A stretch of 64,000 nt of DNA from Paenibacillus wynnii. Lineage in GTDB: Bacteria > Bacillota > Bacilli > Paenibacillales > Paenibacillaceae. Below, in pieces: positions 54,931 through 64,000 of the stretch; position 1 is the first letter of the stretch; each line of letters begins with the position of its first letter. The notes beneath the pieces were generated by a model. That model had not been told where the DNA came from, searched no databases, and worked only from the letters and a program-made list of their open reading frames with translations. A program made the position numbers and the translations under genes. The stretch lies in assembly GCF_030812855.1 (NCBI RefSeq), contig NZ_JAUSTK010000009.1:124001-188000 (forward strand), written 5' to 3'.

Positions 54931-56145
54931 CTATGCGCCCGGAGTATGGAAACGACTCGCAGACTTCCTCCGCCCCGTCATCATAATGAGGCATAGGAGA
55001 GCTACAACCATACTGATGGACGCTACGTAGAATAGGATAGAGTAATCGTACTGATCTATTAATAAACCAAGCATAGGGGGCGAAGTAATCGCCGCGAGTG
55101 AAGACACCAGATAATACATACCCGTACGAGTCCCTATACTTTCTTCTGTACCTGTAGCCACAACATAAGGGTAGGAATTAATATTAATACATGCCCAGAA
55201 TAGCCCTCCCAGCAGAAGCAAACTCCGCAATACGAGCAGATCTTTGGCAAACCCTACGAGTGAATAGACGGCGATTAGACCGCATACTCCGAGGATAATC
55301 ATTTTCTTTTTCCCAAAACGTGCCCCAAGCCAGCCGCTCGGAATGGCAAACAATACGAAAGCTAAAGAGAAGAAGGTAAGGGAGAAGGATGCGGCCTGCT
55401 CGCTCAGACCCAGATGATGTTTGCCGTATAGAGTGAACAGGGTCTCTACACCTTGATAAGCCACGAACCAGAAGAAAATAGCCGCCAGCAGCCATCCGGT
55501 CGTACGGTCGAGTTGTCCCCTGAATGAAATACGGTTGGGTTGTACGTTTGCCTCTGTGACCGCCGTTTCCTGCCCTTGGTTCACACCATCCCGATGCTCC
55601 TTAATGTACCGCGAGACGATAAACAGGCACAATAATGTAATCACACCAGCCACGATAAAAGGCAGAGCAGTATTTGCTTCGTAAAGGATTGAACCCACAC
55701 CAAAGGCCAAAATGGCGCCGATACCGCCCATAAAATTGATAAGTCCATTAGCCTTCGTACGATGAGTATCGGGTGTAATATCGGGCATTAGTGCAACGGT
55801 TGGAGAGCGGTACAGACTCATAGCCAGATTCATCAGCATCATATACAGCAGCAGCGTAAAAAGTCCGGTATGAAACGGAATCAGCATAGTTAAGACAGCA
55901 GCCAACGGCATTCCGATCATGAGATACGGCATTCTCCGACCTAGACGGGTGGAAGTTCGGTCACTTCGGTTGCCGATCCATGGCTGCAGAAATAATGCGA
56001 AATAATTATCAATGGTCATCAGGAAGCTGATCAGAGCAACGCTGTGCACGTATTGTTCCAAGAAGAAAGGCACAAAGGCATTATATAAGCTCCAAGTAAT
56101 ACTAATGCTGAAAAAGCCAAAGCCCAGCAGCCAGACTTTTTTCAC
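54931..56145 (-). CDS. MFS transporter, SLC45-like
   Basis: 404 residues with twelve helices. GNRSDRTSTRLGRRMPYLMIG between helices 2 and 3 is the MFS signature, and the sequence groups by eye with the sugar/H+ symporter (SLC45-like) branch. GTG start at 56145 follows AAGGAG by 9 nt; the longer frame to 56217 lies inside the GDPD gene. Stop-to-start distance to GDPD is 4 nt, so they form an operon. Confidence 0.85.
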   Translation of the reverse strand: MKKVWLLGFGFFSISITWSLYNAFVPFFLEQYVHSVALISFLMTIDNYFALFLQPWIGNRSDRTSTRLGRRMPYLMIGMPLAAVLTMLIPFHTGLFTLLLYMMLMNLAMSLYRSPTVALMPDITPDTHRTKANGLINFMGGIGAILAFGVGSILYEANTALPFIVAGVITLLCLFIVSRYIKEHRDGVNQGQETAVTEANVQPNRISFRGQLDRTTGWLLAAIFFWFVAYQGVETLFTLYGKHHLGLSEQAASFSLTFFSLAFVLFAIPSGWLGARFGKKKMIILGVCGLIAVYSLVGFAKDLLVLRSLLLLGGLFWACININSYPYVVATGTEESIGTRTGMYYLVSSLAAITSPPMLGLLIDQYDYSILFYVASISMVVALLCLIMMTGRRKSASRFHTPGA

Positions 56146-56149
56146 GCCG

Positions 56150-56887
56150 TCACACTCCTTCAGCAGCCAGAAGTTTGGCCAACACATCGGGATAGTCCGT
56201 GATGATTCCGGATACACCTGCCTCTAGAAGAACCTTCATCTGCTCTGGATCATTTACCGTAAAAGGATGATAATCCACACCGTGTTCTGCAGCCCCATAC
56301 ACAAATTCAGGTAGAACTGCATAGTGGTATGCGTGCAGAGCCGTTGCTCCAATCGTAGCAGCGTAATCCCAGGGACGATACAACCCTTCCATATATAAAA
56401 TTCCGGTGCGGATTTCCGGGGCCAGAGTATTGCAATAAGCCAGTGAATAATGGTTGAAGCTCGACAATATGACTTGCTCAGACATGTTAAAAGCTCTGAC
56501 GGCTTCGATCACCTTTTCCTCCATGCCCGGGTATAGAAAGACGCCGTTCTTCAACTCAATGTTGAGGATGATGTCCTGTCCCTGCAGCAGTTGCAGCAAG
56601 TCCTCCAGAGTTGGCAGGGTCTCGCCGCCGAAGTCTTTGCCAAACCAAGATCCGGCATCGAGCCTTTGGAGCTCTTCGAGCGTCTGATCCTTCACATAAC
56701 CGGTGCCGGTAGTCGTGCGCTCCAGCTCTTCATCATGGATGAGGACAAGCTTCCCGTCTTTGGTCATTTGAACATCCGTCTCGATGCCTGTGGCGCCCAG
56801 TTCAAGGCTTCTGCGAAAGGCTACCATCGTATTCTCCGGACATACTGCGGACGCACCCCGGTGCGCAAAATTCACAATTTTGTTCAT
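56150..56887 (-). CDS. Glycerophosphodiester phosphodiesterase
   Basis: 245 residues, TIM barrel. NFAHRGASAVCPENTMVAF with the catalytic His-Arg-Gly and Glu, ELGATGIETDVQ metal site and LVLIHDEELERTT are all intact. GGAGGG precedes the ATG at 56887. Releases glycerol 3-phosphate from phospholipid head groups; cytosolic (no signal peptide). First of a two-gene operon with the MFS transporter. Confidence 0.92.
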   Translation of the reverse strand: MNKIVNFAHRGASAVCPENTMVAFRRSLELGATGIETDVQMTKDGKLVLIHDEELERTTTGTGYVKDQTLEELQRLDAGSWFGKDFGGETLPTLEDLLQLLQGQDIILNIELKNGVFLYPGMEEKVIEAVRAFNMSEQVILSSFNHYSLAYCNTLAPEIRTGILYMEGLYRPWDYAATIGATALHAYHYAVLPEFVYGAAEHGVDYHPFTVNDPEQMKVLLEAGVSGIITDYPDVLAKLLAAEGV

Positions 56888-57133
56888 TGATTTCTTGTCC
56901 CTCCAACTCATCGTTTATGGTTGCCTCTAGTTCAGGCTCCCCTTCTAATTCCACACCCAACAAAGAAACCCTGTCCGAAAAAACCAGAGGAACTTCATTT
57001 CTTCAAATTTAACGCAGCGATTACACTGTAAAAAACAGGCGATGCCAAAACGACATCAGCGTAATTGTACCGGCTTCTAAAATTGGTTAAAATTATAGCT
57101 GGACTTATTATCCATACTGGAGGGGAAAGCAGC

Positions 57134-57622
57134 TTGAGACATTGTCATGAATGCGGAACAAAGTTGGTCGATAAAGAATGTGACGGGGAAGGTTTGATCC
57201 CTTATTGTGATCACTGCGCTTCCTATAGATTTCCTATCTTTAGTACAGCGATCAGTACGGTTGTTATGAATAGAGATATGAATAAGGTTCTTCTAATTCA
57301 GCAATATAATCGGCCTTACTACATACTGGTGGCAGGTTATATTAACAAAGGGGAAAACGCTGAGGAGACTCTTATCCGCGAGGTCAAAGAAGAAATTGGG
57401 CTGGAAGTTGTAAGTAGTGAGTACATGCGCAGCCTATATTATGAACCTTCAAATACCCTAATGATCAATTATATAAGCATTGTGGATTCTGAGGATTTAA
57501 GCCAGGTCAGCTCGGAAGTGGATACAGCCGTTTGGTTCACTCTGGAGGAGGCTGCAGCTTCAATTAAAAAGGATAGTCTGGCCGAAACCTTTTTATTAGC
57601 GGTTATTAAGAAGCTGAGCTGA
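57134..57622 (+). CDS. Nudix hydrolase with zinc ribbon
   Basis: 162 residues. N-terminal CHECG...CDHC zinc ribbon, then a complete Nudix box GYINKGENAEETLIREVKEE (G, E, RE and EE in place) at about residue 78. The TTG start follows GGAGGGG. The zinc-ribbon plus Nudix layout resembles NADH pyrophosphatase, but the C-terminal part is too short to assign a substrate. Confidence 0.85.
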   Translation: MRHCHECGTKLVDKECDGEGLIPYCDHCASYRFPIFSTAISTVVMNRDMNKVLLIQQYNRPYYILVAGYINKGENAEETLIREVKEEIGLEVVSSEYMRSLYYEPSNTLMINYISIVDSEDLSQVSSEVDTAVWFTLEEAAASIKKDSLAETFLLAVIKKLS

Positions 57623-57637
57623 TTCATGGTTTTAATG

Positions 57638-57688
57638 AAAAGAGCAGAGCCCTTGCAGAACATTCTGCAGGAACTCCGCTCTTTTTTT
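57638..57688. terminator. Terminator between Nudix and glutaredoxin genes
   Basis: AAAAGAGCAGAG pairs with CTCCGCTCTTTT (one mismatch), CCTTGCAG pairs with CTGCAGG inside, and T7 follows. Confidence 0.9.
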
Positions 57689-57700
57689 GCTAGTTACAAT

Positions 57701-57940
57701 TTATACAGCCGCTTGAATTAAAGCCTGGATCTCATCGGCATTAAATCCTTTTACGACCACGTCTCCAGCAACGGTTACGGGAACTCCCATGAATCCCAGT
57801 TGCTCGACTTCCTCTTGATACTGTGTGCTAGTCATAACATCTCTTACTTCAAACGGAATTCCTTGTTCCGTCAGCATTTTTTTTACCATAGTGCACTCAC
57901 TGCAGCCGGCTGTTGAGTAGACAATTACTTGCTTGCTCAT
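57701..57940 (-). CDS. Glutaredoxin family protein
   Basis: 79 residues, thioredoxin fold with active-site CSEC (about 13-16) and conserved GFMGVPVTV cis-proline. Start overlaps the ytxJ stop (ATGA). With YtxJ next door it may be a bacilliredoxin-type partner in bacillithiol redox control; that is inference. Confidence 0.88.
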   Translation of the reverse strand: MSKQVIVYSTAGCSECTMVKKMLTEQGIPFEVRDVMTSTQYQEEVEQLGFMGVPVTVAGDVVVKGFNADEIQALIQAAV

Positions 57941-58263
57941 GCGTTCACAGCCTCTTTAATAGCGGACTGGGTGATTTTCCAGTGGGAGGTGTTCCAGCGT
58001 ACTTCGCCATCTTCCAGCAGGAAAATTTGCGGGGATTCATGCTTGATTCCGAAATCATCAGCAATTTGCAGTGATAAAGGACGATCTTCAATAACATGGA
58101 CGATAGCCGCAGACGTGTCCGCATCCTTCAGGAATGCCTGGAACTCATCATGAGCCTTGGCGCTGATCGGACAAGTGGTACTATGTTTGAACAGCAGGTG
58201 CTTACCGGGCTGGTCTAGAAATTGCTGCAAATCTTCTGGGGTATGAAGTTGTTTAATGGACAT
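57937..58263 (-). CDS. ytxJ: Bacillithiol-associated redox protein YtxJ
   Basis: 108 residues. Thioredoxin-like YtxJ (DUF2847) with active-site TTCPIS (about 29-34) and conserved QIFLLEDGEVRWNTSHW. This family is found mainly in bacillithiol-making Bacillota. First of a two-gene unit with a glutaredoxin. Confidence 0.9.
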   Translation of the reverse strand: MSIKQLHTPEDLQQFLDQPGKHLLFKHSTTCPISAKAHDEFQAFLKDADTSAAIVHVIEDRPLSLQIADDFGIKHESPQIFLLEDGEVRWNTSHWKITQSAIKEAVNA

Positions 58264-58379
58264 ATTATCACCTTCCTGAATATGATTCTCTTATTGTGGA
58301 ACTGTACTGATGATTGTAGCATAGTTCAAAATTAAATCAATTACAGTACATGAAAGTGTTACTCTGGCTGATTATGGTT

Positions 58380-58490
58380 ACTTGAAAGGAAAGGAAGAGT
58401 GTGGTGCAGAGGAGTATGTAGTGGAGTGTAGAGTAGTGAGAGAAATGTAGAGGAGTGTGTCGTGAAGGGAAAAGGAGTGTGCGGACGAAG
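58380..58490. repeat. GA/GT-rich low-complexity tract
   Basis: The + strand is GAG/GTG-rich and almost free of C (GAAAGGAAAGGAAGAGTG, GTAGTGGAGTG). Directly left of repeat copy C. No gene supported. Confidence 0.6.
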
Positions 58491-58500
58491 GTGCTATTCT

Positions 58501-58737
58501 CTTACACAAACTTTTTGACGCTACCAAGCAGATGCGGAGGTAGTGAGTGAGATAGATGTATTTTATACACTTATTTCTGACTTTTGGCGCTCGAATGTAT
58601 GGATAGATGTACTTTGTGCAACTAAACACACGAATATGCCGGTTAAGTCCATGAATACCAAAAAATAAGTGTATTCAGTGCAATTAAACACCCCACAGTG
58701 TGCTAAGGGAGAAGGATAGTTGTACTTTGTGCAGTTA
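58501..58737. repeat. Four-unit intergenic repeat element, copy C
   Basis: Units at 58555-58575 (inverted), 58606-58626, 58665-58688 and 58716-58737, start-to-start 51, 59 and 51 bp. The ACACAAACTT.TTGACGCTACC block lies at the left end here (58504-58525), whereas it is at the right end in copies A and B. Confidence 0.85.
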
Positions 58738-58924
58738 TCTGCGAAAACTAGGGGCCGTGATTTAAATTGTACTCCTTCAATTACAGCACACGTGAAAAAT
58801 GGCATAGACCAAACCTTAATAAACCCTTATTATGAATTATATAAACATTTATAAACCTATATACACCTATACGTACCCGAAAGGGCGTAATAGCTGAACA
58901 TCACATTTTAGGGGGATTACCATA

Positions 58925-59377
58925 GTGATCGTAGATTCTTTAACACATCTGCTGGAAGACGAGGCTGCTTTCGGACCAAAGATTCAAAGGGGACTGCAAT
59001 TTTTACGCGACACGGATTTTACTGGGAAGGTAGCGGGACGTCATGAAGTGGACGAAGAACTCTTTTATTTCATCAATGAGTACGAGACAAAAGCTGCTGA
59101 GGAATGTTTCTGGGAAGCGCACCGAAAGAATCTGGACCTCCATTATATTCTGGAAGGTAAAGAGAAAATCGGGTACGCTGCGATTGAGCGTCTTAATGTA
59201 AAAGAAGAGTACAGTGATGAGAAAGATGCCGTATTTTTCACTGGAACTTTAGAATCCACAGTAGCTGTATGCTCCGGGGATCTAGTGATCTGTTACCCGC
59301 AGGATGGGCATATGACGGCTGTTATGGCTGGTGAGAAAGAAGCTGTTCGTAAGGTTGTATTGAAAATTAAGATCTAA
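58925..59377 (+). CDS. YhcH/YjgK/YiaL family protein
   Basis: 150 residues, cupin-like fold (DUF386), a family associated with sialic-acid and other sugar catabolism. Conserved blocks are NEYETK, FWEAHRKNLDLHYILEG and GDLVICYPQDGHM. GTG start after AGGGGG. Followed by a YesMN locus, which suggests a sugar-utilisation context; its own substrate is not clear. Confidence 0.9.
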   Translation: MIVDSLTHLLEDEAAFGPKIQRGLQFLRDTDFTGKVAGRHEVDEELFYFINEYETKAAEECFWEAHRKNLDLHYILEGKEKIGYAAIERLNVKEEYSDEKDAVFFTGTLESTVAVCSGDLVICYPQDGHMTAVMAGEKEAVRKVVLKIKI

Positions 59378-59399
59378 TTTTGTGGGAATTGAACAAGAG

Positions 59400-59450
59400 A
59401 ATCGCCTTTTGAAATGGTGGGTTAGACCCTCTATTTTGAGGCGATTTTTT
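59400..59450 (+). terminator. Terminator of the YhcH-like gene
   Basis: AATCGCCT at 59400-59407 pairs with AGGCGATT at 59439-59446, followed by TTTT. Confidence 0.8.
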
Positions 59451-59643
59451 GTTTTATAAGGAAAAGACATCAGATCCGTTAACATAAACTGGCCGCATTT
59501 TTCGATTCCACTCTACTATAAAAGTATGGTAGCATGAGTGATATCTTATTTTCGACGAGCCGCGCAAGTCTACCTAACTCATATTGGAAGCGGATACATA
59601 AATATGATTCGAAGTCAATCTAATGTTAAGGGAGGGAATGGAA

Positions 59644-61173
59644 ATGATGAGAGTGATGCTCGTGGATGATGAGCCTTGGGTTCTTGAAGGATTAACCACG
59701 ATGATTGACTGGGGGAAGTACGGCTTTGAAGTTTGTGGAGAGGCGTTAAGCGGCCCGGATGCATTGAGACTGATACAGGAGCTTAAACCTGATTTGGTCC
59801 TTACGGATATCCATATGCCGGTGATCAACGGTCTTGAGCTAATTACAAGAATCAATGAGCTGATGGCCAACCCTCCCAAGTTTGTGATCCTCAGCGGATA
59901 TGATGATTTTAAATATGCCAGAATTGCGCTCCGTCAGAAGGTAAATGAGTATTTACTAAAACCGATTGATGATGAGGAAATAGAGGCTTTATTGGGCAGG
60001 CTCAGTACCGTTATTCAAGATGAAATGGCCTTGCAAAAGATGGTTAACAAGAGGCAGTCTTTGGTAGTGAACAGCCTGATTAACCGTTTCATTCAAGGGG
60101 AGCATGATGACAATTTGGAGCTTCAAGCCCGGAAGTTAATGAACCTTCAGGACGAAGCCGAACTACTGTGTATAGTTATGGGTGCAAATCCTTTGGAGCA
60201 GCAACTAGAAGATTATTTCCCTAGAGGTCTGGCTTGTTGCTTTCAGGATGGAACCGGGAAAACCGGCATTCTAGTTCAATCAGCTTCGATTACCCAGGAC
60301 AGTCTTGAACTTATGGTAACCGAGCTTCGCAGAGCTATCATGGAATGTTCGCAGGAGCCGGCAATCCTTGCAATTAGTGAAAGAAGGATCGGTGTTCAGG
60401 GCATCCGCAGAATCTATCTACAGTCATTGGAAATATGGAAACAGAAGAGAAATCAAGAGAAAAGCGGGATTTTTTATTATAGTGAGATACCCAAAACCAA
60501 AAAGAATGATGACCTTCATGAGGAGAAATTCAAACAGCTGTTGGATAGGGTTATAGCTCACGATACGGAACGAATAGAATCTGGTGTGAAAGAGGCCTTT
60601 GCGTCCTTTGCCGAGAACCTGTTGACGAATGAGGTTGTACAGATCTATGTGGCCAACTTGGAATTGACCCTTTGCAGGCTGATTGCGGAGATCAATGGTG
60701 AGCCGAATCGCATCATGAATACATTGCAGTTGGAGTATGGGAATTTGGGAGATCAGAATGACTATACAAGACTAAGCCGGTATGTGGGTAGATTGTGTGC
60801 GCTGGCGGATGGCTATTTATTTGAATTGAAGCAGCATAATGAAGGGAATACGATTTTTAATGTGATTCAGTATGTGGATCGCGAATTTCGCACTAAGCTG
60901 CAGCTTCAGGATTTAGCCAGACAGTTTCATATGAACTCCACCTACTTGGGACAGTTATTCAGAAAACATGCCGGGCAAAGCTTCAGCGAATATCTGAACG
61001 AGAAACGGATTGAGGAAGCTAAAAGCCTGCTGAAGAGAACACAGCTGAAAATATCCGATATTGCAGTACAAGTGGGGTACCCGAATACAGACTATTTTAT
61101 AGATAAATTTAAGAAGATCGTCGGGGTAGTACCCTCTGTATATAAAAATACAAGCCAAACCAAGCAGCTATAG
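59644..61173 (+). CDS. AraC-family response regulator, YesN type
   Basis: 509 residues. Receiver with D55 (LTDIHMPVING) and K near 105; C-terminal AraC double helix-turn-helix (FHMNSTYLGQLFRKHAGQS, then NTDYFIDKFKKIVGVVPSVY). GGGAGGG lies 7 nt before the ATG at 59644; other in-frame ATGs nearby (59638, 59647) are possible. First gene of a regulator-kinase-regulator locus. Confidence 0.92.
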   Translation: MMRVMLVDDEPWVLEGLTTMIDWGKYGFEVCGEALSGPDALRLIQELKPDLVLTDIHMPVINGLELITRINELMANPPKFVILSGYDDFKYARIALRQKVNEYLLKPIDDEEIEALLGRLSTVIQDEMALQKMVNKRQSLVVNSLINRFIQGEHDDNLELQARKLMNLQDEAELLCIVMGANPLEQQLEDYFPRGLACCFQDGTGKTGILVQSASITQDSLELMVTELRRAIMECSQEPAILAISERRIGVQGIRRIYLQSLEIWKQKRNQEKSGIFYYSEIPKTKKNDDLHEEKFKQLLDRVIAHDTERIESGVKEAFASFAENLLTNEVVQIYVANLELTLCRLIAEINGEPNRIMNTLQLEYGNLGDQNDYTRLSRYVGRLCALADGYLFELKQHNEGNTIFNVIQYVDREFRTKLQLQDLARQFHMNSTYLGQLFRKHAGQSFSEYLNEKRIEEAKSLLKRTQLKISDIAVQVGYPNTDYFIDKFKKIVGVVPSVYKNTSQTKQL

Positions 61174-61190
61174 GGGAAGAAAGGTGCTCT

Positions 61191-62990
61191 ATGAAGATCA
61201 GAAAATTTAGATTTGGGAACATCGTCAATAACATTCCGCTGAACTATAAATTTTTCCTCATTTATTTCGTAGGTGTACTTCTTCCGATTATGATCATCAA
61301 CCTAGTCTTCTTAGATCAGATAACCGATTTGATTAAGTCAAGAGAGCAGCAGAACCTAGAGATCTCTTTAGAGAGAGCTAGAAAAGATATTCAGGATTTT
61401 ATTGAGGGAGGGGTGGCGGTCAGCTACGCACTATCTACCGATAAGAACCTATATGAGATGCTTGACCGGACGTATAAGGACCCTTTGGATTTCTACGATA
61501 CCTTTAACGAACAGCTAAGGGACCGTATGAGCAGCTATATGCCGGTAAATAATCAAATTCAGCAGATTAGTGTATTTACGAATAATAACTCCATTGTTTC
61601 CGGGGGCAATTATCATATCCTCAATCCGAAGCAGTTAGAAAGTGACTGGTATAAGCAGACCCTGGCTGATAAAAGCCGTCTTTTTGTTACCGCTTACCGT
61701 TTAGCCGAGACCACCAATAAATCCTCTACAGCACCCTATCTGAGTGTAATTGAAAAAATGGACAACTATGAATCTTATAGTACGTATGAAAAGCTGCTTA
61801 GAATTGATTTGGATCTGAGCAAAATCTATGACTACATTGTTAGAGAGAAGGATTATTTAAGACTGTCCCTGGTCAATGAGCAGAACCAGATTATTATGTC
61901 AGCAGAAAGCGGTTATCAGAGGGGAACGAAGGAACCCTATCCTGTATTCGAGCTGCCCAATGATAAGAACCAAGAGGACGTTCATGTAGTACCCATAGGC
62001 TCAGCAAACTATATTAAAGGTTGGCGTATTGTTGGAGTTACAGAGGGAGAGCGTATTTCCCAAGCCATTCTGGAAATGAGAGTGTATGCGGGAATTCTGG
62101 CCTCCACTGTAACCTTGCTCACCTCTATTTTTATATACATCATGTTGAGATCTTATAATTATCGGGTGAAGCGGCTGTCGAGACATATGCACAAGGTGAC
62201 GAATGAGAAGTTCGATTTAATTCAGATCGACGAAGGCCGCGATGAGATTGGCGGATTAATTCAGAATTTCAACATGATGACCTCCCGTATGAATTCACTA
62301 ATTAATGATGTCTATAAGTTGGAGATCCAGAAGAAGAATTTGGAGATGGAAAGGGTGCGGGCCGAACTGAACTTTTTACAGAGTCAGATGAATCCGCATT
62401 TCTTGTTCAATACGTTAAATGCGATCCTTGTTGTGTGTACCAAAAATAATTACTCCGACGTTACAGATATAATAAAAAGTCTATCCCGATTGCTCCGGAG
62501 GCTGCTTAGCTGGAAGGAAGATCTCGTATCCCTTCAAGAAGAAATGACGTTTATTGAAATGTATTTGAAAATTGAGAAGTTCCGCTTCAGAGACAAGTTT
62601 GAATATCAGTTCGAGCTTGATGAGCAGTCGCTTCAATATAAAATCCCGAAGCTCAGCATGCAGCCTTTGGTGGAGAACTCCTGCAAGCATGGCCTGCAGA
62701 CGGTGGAGGGACTTGGAATTATTAAAGTGAAAACTTCCGTACGGGAAGCCCGTTTGCATATCACGATTTCGGACAATGGGAAAGGCATGGAAGAAAATCT
62801 GCTGAAGGAAATAATGTTCTCTGTTCGGAATGAGGGTCCCTCCGAGACAAATATCGGAATTCGAAATGTATACCGAAGACTGGAACTTTATTATGAGGAT
62901 CAAGTACGTTTCGATATCAGTAGCAGTCCCAATCAAGGTACTGTGGTCTCCTTTGACATTCCGCTAAGGCTGCTGGAACGGATAAATTAG
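61191..62990 (+). CDS. Sensor histidine kinase, YesM type
   Basis: 599 residues: two membrane segments (about 20-40 and 300-325), long extracellular sensor, HAMP, then H403 in QMNPHFLFNTL and ATP-binding MQPLVENSCKHG. GAAAGG precedes the ATG. Lies between two YesN-type regulators and may control either or both. Confidence 0.92.
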   Translation: MKIRKFRFGNIVNNIPLNYKFFLIYFVGVLLPIMIINLVFLDQITDLIKSREQQNLEISLERARKDIQDFIEGGVAVSYALSTDKNLYEMLDRTYKDPLDFYDTFNEQLRDRMSSYMPVNNQIQQISVFTNNNSIVSGGNYHILNPKQLESDWYKQTLADKSRLFVTAYRLAETTNKSSTAPYLSVIEKMDNYESYSTYEKLLRIDLDLSKIYDYIVREKDYLRLSLVNEQNQIIMSAESGYQRGTKEPYPVFELPNDKNQEDVHVVPIGSANYIKGWRIVGVTEGERISQAILEMRVYAGILASTVTLLTSIFIYIMLRSYNYRVKRLSRHMHKVTNEKFDLIQIDEGRDEIGGLIQNFNMMTSRMNSLINDVYKLEIQKKNLEMERVRAELNFLQSQMNPHFLFNTLNAILVVCTKNNYSDVTDIIKSLSRLLRRLLSWKEDLVSLQEEMTFIEMYLKIEKFRFRDKFEYQFELDEQSLQYKIPKLSMQPLVENSCKHGLQTVEGLGIIKVKTSVREARLHITISDNGKGMEENLLKEIMFSVRNEGPSETNIGIRNVYRRLELYYEDQVRFDISSSPNQGTVVSFDIPLRLLERIN

Positions 62991-63010
62991 TATCGGAAAG
63001 GAGAAAGACC

Positions 63011-64000
63011 ATGAAATTCAAAGTTTTATTGATAGATGATGAGCCAAGTGCCCTTGAGGGGCTGCAATTATGGATTAATTGGGAAGAACTTGGCTTTGAA
63101 ATATGTGGTACCTGTAGTAACGGTGTTGAAGGATTGAAGCTGATACACCAGTTTGGACCGGATCTGGTCATTACAGATGTGAATATGCCGCTGTTGAACG
63201 GGCTGGATATGATTGCGGCCTGGAAGCAAGAGAATGTGAAGGACATTAAATTTGTTATATTAAGCGGTTATAGTGAATTTGAATATGCAAAGACAGCGAT
63301 ACGCTACGGAATTAACCATTATCTGTTGAAGCCGATCATCCCTGAAGAAGCCGAAGAAGAGTTAAAGGAAATATATCTGGAGCTGGAACAAGCCCTACAG
63401 AAGCAGAATCTGAATCAAAGGGCCACATCGGAACAGGCGGTTACCCTTATAAAGGGACTATTGAATGAGAAACCGGAGGATAAGACAGACCTCACGGTAC
63501 TTACCGAATTATCCGCAGGCAGATTGGATTGGAACTTTTGTCTGATCCAGACGGTGCCCGGAATATATGCTGAGCTAAGAGGAAGAACGGCGTCCATTGT
63601 AGCTGAGGAAAGTACCATGTTTCTCATTGATCTGGAGCCCAATAGTTTCGGAATTGTCTATGGACGTTCCTCTTCGGATTCTAACGAGAATACCAATCTT
63701 TACTATGCCTTGAACCAACTGCAGCAGATGTATCCAAGAGAGCATTTGCTTATTGCAAGAGGTGCCTCTGTGGAATCCTTGAGCAGTATCTTGAACAGTT
63801 ACCGTACCGCCAAAGAAGCGTTAATGCACTATTTTTACGATCCGGCTACTCCCGGTATTCTATCCTATCAGGATATACACCATATGCCCTTCAATTACCA
63901 CTATGATCAGATGCTACTTATGGACGACATGATTAGACCTATTAATCTGCTGGACCAAACAGGCTTCAATCAAGCCGTGGATTCGGCAGCCAACAGTTTT
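63011..64000 (+). CDS. AraC-family response regulator, YesN type, cut off by window end
   Basis: 330 codons to the end of the window, without a stop. Receiver domain with D56 (VITDVNMPLLNG), acidic pocket DDE at about 9-11, and KPI near residue 109, followed by the variable middle region of YesN regulators. The C-terminal AraC domain, expected after about residue 420, is outside. AAAGGAGAAAG precedes the ATG by about 5 nt. Second regulator next to one kinase. Confidence 0.85.
   Translation, partial: MKFKVLLIDDEPSALEGLQLWINWEELGFEICGTCSNGVEGLKLIHQFGPDLVITDVNMPLLNGLDMIAAWKQENVKDIKFVILSGYSEFEYAKTAIRYGINHYLLKPIIPEEAEEELKEIYLELEQALQKQNLNQRATSEQAVTLIKGLLNEKPEDKTDLTVLTELSAGRLDWNFCLIQTVPGIYAELRGRTASIVAEESTMFLIDLEPNSFGIVYGRSSSDSNENTNLYYALNQLQQMYPREHLLIARGASVESLSSILNSYRTAKEALMHYFYDPATPGILSYQDIHHMPFNYHYDQMLLMDDMIRPINLLDQTGFNQAVDSAANSF

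Overview
The window looks like chromosome of a spore-forming Bacillota bacterium, most likely Paenibacillus. The reasons are: a class I heat-shock operon under a CIRCE operator; germinant-receptor and sulfolactate genes; bacillithiol-type YtxJ; two YesMN-type (AraC regulator plus HPHFLYN-type kinase) systems; GlnR/TnrA-type boxes; and a ydiF, moaC, tatAC, groESL order matching the ydi-groE region of Bacillus subtilis as I recall it. The assignment rests on gene content and order only.

Layout. 0-9.6 kb: leuA, a cluster of DnaA boxes, divergent ABC-F ydiF, then folate ligase, moaC, moaB, tatA, tatC and groESL. 9.6-13.5 kb: an AT-rich island with a 36-codon tyrosine-integrase remnant, an ImmA/IrrE protease plus DUF4411 PIN-like pair, a second PIN (DUF4935-like) gene and debris. 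13.7-18.2 kb: msrAB whose MsrB half lacks the catalytic Cys, an FMN reductase, and glnB-type PII plus amtB with two GlnR boxes bracketing the amtB promoter. 18.3-25.1 kb: a YesMN two-component pair feeding a carbohydrate ABC importer (binding protein and two permeases, no ATPase). 25-35.6 kb: DUF2975/YozG pair, aldo-keto reductase, AraC regulator, 2Fe-2S ferredoxin, YsnF stress protein, the ccpN-ppsR-glpX gluconeogenic control operon, and a divergent EamA exporter/MocR regulator. 35.6-37.1 kb: comAB sulfolactate genes. 38-40.4 kb: feoA plus an FeoB split into two overlapping genes. 40.6-52.2 kb: SRPBCC protein, WYL regulator, and a BceAB/BceRS-type peptide-antibiotic module whose two halves are separated by a five-gene germinant-receptor operon (A, B, C, D, second B). 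52.7-58.3 kb: exopolysaccharide-type glycosidase, phosphatase, MFS transporter, GDPD, Nudix, glutaredoxin and YtxJ. 58.9-64 kb: YhcH-like protein and a second YesMN locus ordered regulator, kinase, regulator; the last gene runs off the end.

The least explained structure is a family of intergenic elements present four times (about 15.6, 37.4, 52.3 and 58.5 kb). Each holds four 21-24 bp imperfect-palindrome units at start-to-start spacings of exactly 51, 59 and 51 bp. In the most diverged copy the spacer sequences look unrelated but the spacing is identical. Three of the four sit beside strand-skewed low-complexity DNA. I know of no described element with this design.

Several gene starts were moved inward from the longest open frame because a good Shine-Dalgarno sequence sits just before the inner start; this is stated in each entry.
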